Origin: Rhodospirillales bacterium
GTDB lineage: Bacteria; Pseudomonadota; Alphaproteobacteria; Micavibrionales; UBA2020
Assembly: GCA_023266795.1 (NCBI GenBank)
Contig: JAHFPI010000091.1
Location: 1-7,393, forward strand
Length of the DNA: 7,393 nucleotides
Reading direction: 5' to 3'
The notes beneath the pieces are model-generated. The model saw nothing but the letters and a program-made list of their open reading frames with translations. It did not search any database and was not told the DNA's origin. Position numbers and translations under genes: made by a program. Numbering within the stretch: position 1 is the first letter of the stretch; the number at the start of each line of letters is the position of its first letter. Positions 1-5,266 of the stretch are shown in pieces.

Positions 1-216
1 TGCTGCCAGAGGTGCGGTGAATAATGTCTGAGCCACGCTGGCGCGGCGGTGTTCCCGCCAGGCGAGCGGGAGAACGAGTAACGCCGACAGGCTGCATCTT
101 GCGGCGATGAAAGTGTATGAACCAATATGCGCCAGCGCCTCTTTCTGGGCGACAAAGGCCGCGCCCCATATCAGGGCGGCCAGCAGCAGCAGCAAATCGG
201 CTTTCAGGCGTGACAA
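1..216 (-). CDS. DMT/EamA-family transporter, N-terminal part (runs off the left edge)
   Basis: This is the first 72 codons of an inner-membrane drug/metabolite transporter. It was read on the minus strand from a TTG start at 214-216. Residues 7-23 form a hydrophobic segment carrying the family hallmark ALIWGAAFVAQKEAL. Residues 34-52 (TFIAARCSLSALLVLPLA) form the second membrane helix with its internal Arg40, as in the EamA repeat. Full family members have about 300 residues and 10 helices, so about three quarters lies outside the window. The TTG is the best start: the frame has a stop upstream (TGA within the preceding gene) and no ATG or GTG between. An AAAGG that overlaps the preceding stop codon lies about 10 bases upstream. 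The gene follows the 68-aa gene by 14 bases and is probably co-transcribed with the macAB operon. The substrate is unknown; members export amino acids, metabolites or drugs. The family call is firm and the exact start less so. Confidence 0.82.
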   Translation of the reverse strand, partial: MSRLKADLLLLLAALIWGAAFVAQKEALAHIGSYTFIAARCSLSALLVLPLAWREHRRASVAQTLFTAPLAA

Positions 217-230
217 GGGGCGGTTACCTT

Positions 231-437
231 TCAGCCGGTGATCATGTTCAGGGCGGCCTGCCGTTCACCAGGTTTCAGCTTAAGAAACAGGGCGCGCGCT
301 TTTTTGATGTCCTGCGGCGAGCCGCTTTCGGCAGCTGTTTTGAGGGCGACGGTTGCCGGATTAGTTGCGCCGCAGATAAAAGCCAGCGCCTTGGCCAGAC
401 GCCCCATGGTTTCGCGGTCGATTTTTGTTTCATCCAT
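231..437 (-). CDS. Small conserved-looking hypothetical protein (68 aa)
   Basis: This is a complete 68-residue reading frame that I do not recognise. It starts at ATG 435-437 behind a near-perfect Shine-Dalgarno AGGGAGG (446-452, 8-base spacing), the best ribosome site in the window, which argues strongly that it is translated. The protein is soluble-looking, with no signal peptide and no membrane segment. It probably folds as a few short helices: residues 7-20, about 28-36, a charged stretch at 41-51 (DIKKARALFLK), and 57-66 after a KPGER turn. It has one cysteine (Cys22) and no metal-binding or DNA-binding motif that I can name. It lies 21 bases after the outer-membrane-factor gene and 14 bases before the DMT transporter gene, so it appears to be a member of the same transcript. 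Its function is unknown. A role tied to the pump or to the transporter is only a guess from position. Confidence 0.78.
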   Translation of the reverse strand: MDETKIDRETMGRLAKALAFICGATNPATVALKTAAESGSPQDIKKARALFLKLKPGERQAALNMITG

Positions 438-458
438 TTTTGAAGCCTCCCTTTGAAG

Positions 459-1826
459 TTATTTTTTGCTTTTACCATCCAGCCAACCGCCGCCGAGCGC
501 CTTATAAAGATTGATGCCGGCGTTCATGCGCTCGAGGTTTGCGGAAATGAGATTGTCTTTTGCTGACAGCAGGCTGCGCTGGGAGTCCAGCAGGGTCATG
601 TAATCGACAGCTCCGGCTTTGAACCGCAAATCGGCCAGATGGTAAGCCTTCTCCGCCGAGAGGACGGCATTCGTATAGGCCTTCCAGCGTTTTCGGGAAT
701 TTTTCATGGCGGCCAGCGCATCTTCCGTTTCCTGAAAGGAGGTCAGCACCGCATGGCGGTAGTTTTCCGCCAGTTCATTTCTGCGCGCTTCGCTTTTCTC
801 CAGCCCGGCCTGAAGGCTGCCCCCTTTAAACAGCGGTGAGGAAAGAGACGAGGCGAGGCTCAGTGCTGAAGTTGCAGGGCCGGACAGCGGCGAGACGGAA
901 AGCGCGGCTGTCAGCCCCAGATTGACGGAGGGAAAAAATGCGGCGCGGGCAACACCTATATCGGCGTTGGCGGCAACAAGATCGGCTTCCGCCCTGCGGA
1001 TATCGGGCCGCCGTTCCAGCAGCGACGACGGCTGGGCGGGAGTTATCGCCGGTATTGTAATATCGCCAAGACTGTCGGCGGATATTTTGAAGGTTTGCGG
1101 CGTCTCGCCCAAAAGGACTGCCAAAGCATCCACCGTTACGCTTAAACTGTTTTCAAGCGCGGCGATGCCGGCGTCGGCGTTGGCCAGTTCTGTTTTCTGC
1201 TGTTCGACCTCCAGCGCCGAGGTTGCGCCCGCCTTGAAGCGCGCCTCGAGAATATCCAGCGTCTTTCGGGTGTTTTCCCGGCTCTGCTGCGCGACATGGA
1301 GCCTTCCCTTCAGCGCCAGCGCACCGGCATAGGTCTGTGCCACATCCGATGACACCACCAGCGCCAGCGCTTCGCTGTCAAACAGGCTGCTTTCCACACC
1401 GGCTTCGGCGGCGGCCCTTGAGGCATGGTTCGCGCCGAAAAGATCAAGCTCGTAACTGACATCAACGCCGCCGCTAGCGGCTGATGAATGTGTAGTCGTG
1501 TCGCTCGTCCTCTTTCGTTCGCCGGAGATACCGCCGGAAATAGCCGCCTGCGGGAAAAACGTGGCGCCGACAATGGCTTCCGCCGCTTTGGCCTGTTCGA
1601 CACGATCAAGCGCGGCGCGCAGGTCAAGATTTTGTTGCAGCGCTTTTTCCTGCAATGCCGCCAGTTCGGGGCTTTTAAATAGCTGCCACCAGTTTGCCAG
1701 ATCCATGGCGGCGGCTTTTTCCTCCCGCCAGCTGTCGGGCAGCGCCATGTCCGGCCGGTGGAATTCCGGCACGGGCGAGCAGGCTGCCGCAAAAACCAGT
1801 GCCAAAAGGATAAAAACTTTTTTCAT
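459..1826 (-). CDS. Outer-membrane factor lipoprotein of a tripartite efflux pump (NodT/TolC-like)
   Basis: This is the outer-membrane duct of the pump, predicted to form a trimeric beta-barrel with a long periplasmic alpha-helical tunnel that docks onto MacA. The 455-residue length is normal for the family. It starts with a lipoprotein signal peptide: MKKV, hydrophobic residues 5-15, and lipobox AAAC with acylated Cys16 followed by Ser17, which favours outer-membrane sorting. Two OEP repeats follow, at about 45-240 and 265-445. Recognisable signatures are YELDLFG (125-131), LLERRPDIRRAEADL (269-283), ANADIGVARAAFFP (286-299) and, near the end, RFKAGAVDYMTLLDSQRSLL. The ATG at 1824-1826 has GGAG (1833-1836, spacing 6) inside the last codons of macB, only 3 bases from the macB stop. 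Translation is therefore probably coupled. The family assignment is secure. The specific partner is inferred from operon position. Confidence 0.95.
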   Translation of the reverse strand: MKKVFILLALVFAAACSPVPEFHRPDMALPDSWREEKAAAMDLANWWQLFKSPELAALQEKALQQNLDLRAALDRVEQAKAAEAIVGATFFPQAAISGGISGERKRTSDTTTHSSAASGGVDVSYELDLFGANHASRAAAEAGVESSLFDSEALALVVSSDVAQTYAGALALKGRLHVAQQSRENTRKTLDILEARFKAGATSALEVEQQKTELANADAGIAALENSLSVTVDALAVLLGETPQTFKISADSLGDITIPAITPAQPSSLLERRPDIRRAEADLVAANADIGVARAAFFPSVNLGLTAALSVSPLSGPATSALSLASSLSSPLFKGGSLQAGLEKSEARRNELAENYRHAVLTSFQETEDALAAMKNSRKRWKAYTNAVLSAEKAYHLADLRFKAGAVDYMTLLDSQRSLLSAKDNLISANLERMNAGINLYKALGGGWLDGKSKK

Positions 1827-1829
1827 TCT

Positions 1830-3770
1830 TTACTCCGATGCCAGCGCGACGACGGGATCCAGCCTGGCCGCCTTGCGTGCTGGAAGATAGCCGAAAATAA
1901 CCCCCGTGGCAAAAGCGCTGCCAAAAGCCAGCAGCGCGGGGCCGATGGAGAAAACAGTCTTCATGCCGAAAGCTTCCGCCGCCGTTCCCGCCGCAAAGCC
2001 GAGGCCTATGCCCAGAAGGCCGCCGACGGCGCAGACGACGACGGCTTCAATATTGAACTGCAGTAGAATATCGCGCATCCGCGCCCCTGTCGCCAGACGG
2101 ATGCCGATCTCGCGCGTGCGTTCGGTGACGCTGACCAGCATGATATTCATTACCCCGATGCCGCCGACCAGAAGGGAAATCGCCGCAATCGTTCCCAGCA
2201 GGAGGGTCAGCGTATCCTGCGTCTGGGTTATTGTTGCAATAATCGACTCCATGTTGCGGGTATGGAAGTCTTCCGTACGGTGGCGCTTTTTCAGGAGATC
2301 CGTTATCGCATCCTGCGTTTCATCTATCTTGTCCAGATTTTCCACCCGGACGGTCATGCCGCTCAGGTAATTCTGGCCGAACAGGCGGATAAGACCGGTG
2401 GTCAGCGGCACAAAAACGACATCATCCTGATCTCCGCCGAAAGAGGCGGCGCCCTTGGGCGACATGACGCCGATGACCTCAAATGGAATATTTTTTACCA
2501 GTACAAAACGGCCGATGGGGCTCGATCCATCCGGAAACAGGATATTCCTGACCGTCTGACCGAGCACCGCCACCGCTGCGCGGCTTTTTATATCGCGGTC
2601 GGTGAAAAAATAGCCGTCTGCCACGGGCCAGTCCCGTACGACAGGCAGCCCCGGCCCGACGCTTTGCGCGGAGCTTGCGTAATCGATATTGCCAAAACGG
2701 ACTGTTACGCGTCCGGTGCGTGTCGGCACGACGACTGAAACATTATCAACCCCCGCGACGGCCTCCGCGTCATCGGGTGTCAGCGTGACCGGATCATCCC
2801 CGCCGCGCACATTCGGCGCGCCCGGCTGGACGGACAAAAGATTGGTGCCCATGGCGCTGATCTGGTCGAGTATCTTCTGTTTGCTGCCGTTGCCGATGGC
2901 CAGCATCGCCACGACCGAAGCGACGCCGATAATAATGCCGAGGAGCGTCAGGGCTGTGCGAAAAATATTGACATGGAGAGCGCGGAAGGCCATGGCGACC
3001 GCTTCGGCGGCGCTGGATAAAAGATCGATCGAGCCGTGCTTCGGCGGGCGAACGACGCCCGTTGCTGCGGCGGCTGCGTGGGGATTTTCTTCATGCGTTA
3101 TTTTGCCGTCGGTAATATAAACAATGCGGCTGGCATTTTCAGCGACGCTCCGGTCGTGGGTGATGAGCAGGATCGTGCGCCCCTCGGCGTTGAGGTCTTT
3201 CAGCAGTTTCATCACTTCCACGCCGCTTTTGCTGTCGAGGGCGCCTGTCGGTTCGTCTGCCAGAATGACGGGGGGATCGTTCATCAGGGCGCGGGCGATG
3301 GCCACGCGTTGTTGCTGCCCGCCGGAAAGCTGCGGCGGCCGGTGGTGGCTGCGGTCGCCGATTCCAAGGCGCTGCAACAGGCTCTGCGCGCGTTTCCGGC
3401 GATCAGTTTTGTCCATGCCTGCATAGACGGCGGGGATTTCAACATTCTCCTGCGCCGTCACCGTCGGCAAGAGATTGTAACGCTGGAAAATAAAGCCGAA
3501 GGTTTCACGGCGCAGTTCCGCCAGCTCATCCGGTTCGAGGCTCGACACCTCGCGTCCCCGGACGGCGTAGCTGCCGGAAGTGGGTTTGTCGAGACAGCCA
3601 ATAACATTCATTAAGGTCGATTTCCCAGAGCCGGATTGCCCCATGACGGCGAGGAACTCCCCCGCCCGGACGGTCAGCGAAACATTATCCAGTGCGCGGA
3701 TTTCGTGGTCGCCGCTTGGAAACACCCGACTGACGCCGTTCAAGGAAAGAATCGGCTCCGGCGTCGTCAC
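1830..3770 (-). CDS. macB: MacB-type ABC transporter, ATP-binding and permease protein
   Basis: This inner-membrane mechanotransmission ABC transporter dimerises and uses ATP to push periplasmic substrates (macrolides, peptides, lipids or siderophores in known relatives) through MacA and the OMF. Its 646 residues match the family (E. coli MacB has 648). The N-terminal ATPase has Walker A GQSGSGKS (44-51), Q-loop Gln96, signature LSGGQ (148-152), Walker B VILADEP (168-174, catalytic Glu173), D-loop ALDS and H-loop His205, so it looks catalytically intact. A linker leads to membrane helix 1 (about 270-293), the large periplasmic MacB_PCD domain (about 295-515), and three C-terminal FtsX helices (about 520-545, 573-597, 608-628). 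These carry the typical VTERTREIGIRLATGA and YLPARKAARLDPVVAL segments. The start is GTG (3768-3770), overlapping the macA stop as GTGA, which suggests translational coupling. No strong Shine-Dalgarno site is evident. LolC/E-type or other FtsX-like roles are less likely because the ATPase is fused and macA is adjacent. Confidence 0.96.
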   Translation of the reverse strand: MTTPEPILSLNGVSRVFPSGDHEIRALDNVSLTVRAGEFLAVMGQSGSGKSTLMNVIGCLDKPTSGSYAVRGREVSSLEPDELAELRRETFGFIFQRYNLLPTVTAQENVEIPAVYAGMDKTDRRKRAQSLLQRLGIGDRSHHRPPQLSGGQQQRVAIARALMNDPPVILADEPTGALDSKSGVEVMKLLKDLNAEGRTILLITHDRSVAENASRIVYITDGKITHEENPHAAAAATGVVRPPKHGSIDLLSSAAEAVAMAFRALHVNIFRTALTLLGIIIGVASVVAMLAIGNGSKQKILDQISAMGTNLLSVQPGAPNVRGGDDPVTLTPDDAEAVAGVDNVSVVVPTRTGRVTVRFGNIDYASSAQSVGPGLPVVRDWPVADGYFFTDRDIKSRAAVAVLGQTVRNILFPDGSSPIGRFVLVKNIPFEVIGVMSPKGAASFGGDQDDVVFVPLTTGLIRLFGQNYLSGMTVRVENLDKIDETQDAITDLLKKRHRTEDFHTRNMESIIATITQTQDTLTLLLGTIAAISLLVGGIGVMNIMLVSVTERTREIGIRLATGARMRDILLQFNIEAVVVCAVGGLLGIGLGFAAGTAAEAFGMKTVFSIGPALLAFGSAFATGVIFGYLPARKAARLDPVVALASE

Positions 3771-4942
3771 AGGTGCGGCCCGCCTCTGAAACCGCCGCCG
3801 GTTTTCGCTGCGCCGGCAGCGGGCTGCGTCAGGGACGGCAGGACAACCTGTTCACCCTCAGCAAGGCCGTCACGTACTTCGGCCGATACCCTGTCCGTCA
3901 GACCGACATGAATCGTGCGTTCTTCTGTCTTTCCTTTTTCACCGGCAACTTTAACGATATAAGCCATGCCTTTGTCATTGTCGGCATCGGCTTTACGGTG
4001 GCTCAAAGCCTCGACCGGAATCAACGGAACGTTTTTAGCCGCGCCGATCGTGAAAAATATCTGTGTGCTCATGCTGTCCATCAACTGATGATCCTTGTTT
4101 TCGGAGTCGATCAGCACATTATACAGGACGACATCACTGATAATCTCCGGCGTCGGCAATATCTGGCGCACCGTTGCCGGCCAGCGGCGGTCCATCTGCC
4201 CCATCGTCGTGAAATAAACCGGCATACCCGTTTTGAGCCGCATGACATCAGCCTCGGCCACCTGCGCCCGCACCGTCATGATATTCAGGTCAGCGATTCT
4301 TAAAATGGTCGGCGCCGTCTGGCTGGCATTGACCGTCTGACCCTCGCGCATCGGCATATCGACAACGGTTCCCGTCATGGGGGCCGTGATTTTGGTATAG
4401 GCAAGATTGGTCGTATCCGCGTCAAGCGTCGATTGCGCCTCGTCAATCTCCGCCTTTAAGGCGGCGACTTTCGCTTCAGCCGCCTTGAAGGCGGCTTCGC
4501 TTTGCTCCAGAACGTCATGGCTGACAGCATTGGATTTAATTAGCTTCACATTGCGGTTATACTGGTGCTGCGCCAGAACCTGAGAGGCATTTTGCTCGTT
4601 CTGCTGCGCGGCGAGCGTGTTCAGGTGCGCTTTATCGGCTGTTACGCGGGTTGTATAAATTTTCGGGTCGATCTCGGCGAGCAGGTCGCCGCTCTTGACC
4701 TCATCGCCGATGTTGACATGAATTTTCATGATCTGGCCGGACACCTGGGTTCCGACGTCGACATATTCCTTGGCTTCCAGCTTGCCCTGCGCCGTCACCT
4801 GTTCGCCGATGTCCCCGACAGTGACGGGCGCGAGCCGGAGGGCTTCTTTTTTATTAGCCTGTGAGGCGGAGGCGCCATAAAATTTCCATCCGGCAAAGCC
4901 GGCGAGCGCCAGTACAGCGATGATCAGGGCGATCTTGCGCAT
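3767..4942 (-). CDS. macA: MacA-type periplasmic adaptor (membrane fusion protein) of the MacB pump
   Basis: This is the adaptor that links MacB to the outer-membrane duct. From the chosen ATG (391 aa) it has an N-terminal anchor helix (residues 4-19) after MRK, then the first lipoyl half (about 48-93, including VGTQVSGQI). An alpha-helical hairpin (about 94-176), the second lipoyl half (about 181-219, with ITAPMTGTVVDMPMREGQTV), a beta-barrel domain (about 220-299) and a membrane-proximal domain (about 301-369) follow. The tip of the hairpin carries the R-x3-L-x6-S docking motif (Arg130, Leu134, Ser141) that adaptors use to contact TolC-like ducts. A Gly-rich tail ends the protein. An upstream in-frame ATG at 4973-4975 would add 11 residues (402 aa), but it has no Shine-Dalgarno site and puts a Cys-containing polar tail before the anchor. 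The chosen start has AAGAGG, though at a long 13-base spacing, so the start is uncertain. The gene is first in the operon and overlaps macB by 4 bases. Confidence 0.93.
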   Translation of the reverse strand: MRKIALIIAVLALAGFAGWKFYGASASQANKKEALRLAPVTVGDIGEQVTAQGKLEAKEYVDVGTQVSGQIMKIHVNIGDEVKSGDLLAEIDPKIYTTRVTADKAHLNTLAAQQNEQNASQVLAQHQYNRNVKLIKSNAVSHDVLEQSEAAFKAAEAKVAALKAEIDEAQSTLDADTTNLAYTKITAPMTGTVVDMPMREGQTVNASQTAPTILRIADLNIMTVRAQVAEADVMRLKTGMPVYFTTMGQMDRRWPATVRQILPTPEIISDVVLYNVLIDSENKDHQLMDSMSTQIFFTIGAAKNVPLIPVEALSHRKADADNDKGMAYIVKVAGEKGKTEERTIHVGLTDRVSAEVRDGLAEGEQVVLPSLTQPAAGAAKTGGGFRGGPHL

Positions 4943-4955
4943 CGATTTAAAAAAA

Positions 4956-4961
4956 CCTCTT
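4956..4961 (-). promoter_or_regulatory. Shine-Dalgarno candidate that bears on the macA start
   Basis: On the minus strand this reads AAGAGG. It lies 13 bases upstream of ATG 4940-4942 and downstream of the alternative ATG 4973-4975. It favours the shorter MacA, but the spacing is longer than the usual 5-9 bases, so the support is modest. Confidence 0.4.
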
Positions 4962-4972
4962 GTTTGACAAGG

Positions 4973-5047
4973 CATAGGATGTACTTATTTATAGGAAGAG
5001 GCAACTGTGCTTTATTTTAATTTTATGGAATATTATCATATCCTATG
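4973..5047. repeat. 8-base inverted repeat CATAGGAT / ATCCTATG overlapping two divergent ATGs
   Basis: CATAGGAT at 4973-4980 and its exact reverse complement ATCCTATG at 5040-5047 flank the divergent region, with 59 bases between. Each arm contains an ATG: the upstream candidate start of macA on the minus strand, and the start of the 48-aa ORF on the plus strand. A related ATAGGAA occurs at 4991-4997. The right arm also lies in a looser dyad, GGAATAT-N4-ATATCC (5027-5043, imperfect). These could be operator half-sites for a shared regulator or chance in AT-rich DNA. Confidence 0.35.
4976..5044. promoter_or_regulatory. AT-rich divergent control region between the macA operon and the hyf side
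   Basis: These 69 bases separate the leftward macAB operon from the rightward genes and are much richer in A/T than the flanking coding DNA, as expected for a divergent promoter region. On the minus strand, TTGGTA (5057-5052) and TAATAT (5035-5030), 16 bases apart, are a weak -35/-10 pair for macA. They match four of six consensus positions each. On the plus strand, TATTAT (5031-5036) could be a -10, but no good -35 is seen. No FNR-type TTGAT-N4-ATCAA site and no correctly spaced sigma-54 GG/GC element was found. The region type is well supported by gene orientation; the individual boxes are tentative. Confidence 0.5.
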
Positions 5048-5191
5048 AAAATACCAAAACAGTGGGTACTCATCTCGCTTTACATGGTCTTTATTTATTG
5101 CGTTGTCCTCGGCCTGATGCAGTATGCCAAATATCACCCGATAACGGATGCAGCGCCGGTGTCAAAACAGTCTTTGGGGCAGGTGCCTTAA
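5045..5191 (+). CDS. Putative small single-pass membrane protein (48 aa)
   Basis: This reading frame runs from ATG 5045-5047 to TAA 5189-5191. The product starts MKIPKQ, has a clear hydrophobic helix at about residues 7-26 with three aromatic Tyr/Phe residues and one cysteine (Cys19), and ends in a polar tail of about 22 residues (YAKYHPITDAAPVSKQSLGQ). The basic N-terminus suggests N-in and a periplasmic tail. No better in-frame start exists, because a TAA lies at 5018-5020. The Shine-Dalgarno site is poor: only GGAA at 5027-5030, 14 bases upstream. Support comes from the strongly protein-like layout (charged start, membrane helix, soluble tail) and from the placement between a divergent promoter region and hyfB, with no other gene there. 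I do not recognise a family. It may be a small accessory subunit co-transcribed with hyf, or an unrelated small protein. Confidence 0.5.
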   Translation: MKIPKQWVLISLYMVFIYCVVLGLMQYAKYHPITDAAPVSKQSLGQVP

Positions 5192-5213
5192 CGTGATACC
5201 TTCATTCATTCCA

Positions 5214-5241
5214 CGGCGGGGGCCTCCCCTGTGCCGCTTTT
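5214..5241 (+). terminator. GC-rich hairpin followed by a short T run, in front of hyfB
   Basis: CGGC-GGGG (5214-5221) can pair with CCCC (5226-5229) and GCCG (5233-5236), around a GCCT loop with a TGT bulge. C and then TTTT (5238-5241) follow. It could be a weak intrinsic terminator or attenuator after the 48-aa ORF, or an mRNA structure that influences hyfB translation. The bulge and short T run keep confidence low. Confidence 0.35.
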
Positions 5242-5258
5242 AAAATAAACGCCGAGAC

Positions 5259-5265
5259 AAAGAGG
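5259..5265 (+). promoter_or_regulatory. Crowded Shine-Dalgarno AAAGAGG just before hyfB
   Basis: AAAGAGG ends one base before the ATG at 5267, much closer than the usual 5-9 bases. No other start codon lies between the upstream in-frame TAA (5246-5248) and this ATG, and the next ATG (5294) has no ribosome site. The start is therefore kept, but initiation may be weak or depend on upstream translation. Confidence 0.4.
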
Positions 5266-5266
5266 C

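Noticed and set aside
3036..3614. A 192-codon plus-strand frame across the macB ATPase region
   Set aside because: It lies wholly inside macB, whose opposite-strand product has intact Walker A, signature and Walker B motifs. The plus-strand translation has no recognisable features.
3773..4303. A 176-codon plus-strand frame opposite macA
   Set aside because: It is a shadow of the macA coding sequence; the product is low in coherent structure and rich in His and Arg.
5083..5101. Possible sigma-54 promoter (TGG...TTGC) upstream of hyfB
   Set aside because: The GG and GC dinucleotides are 12 bases apart instead of the required 10, and the site lies inside the 48-aa ORF.
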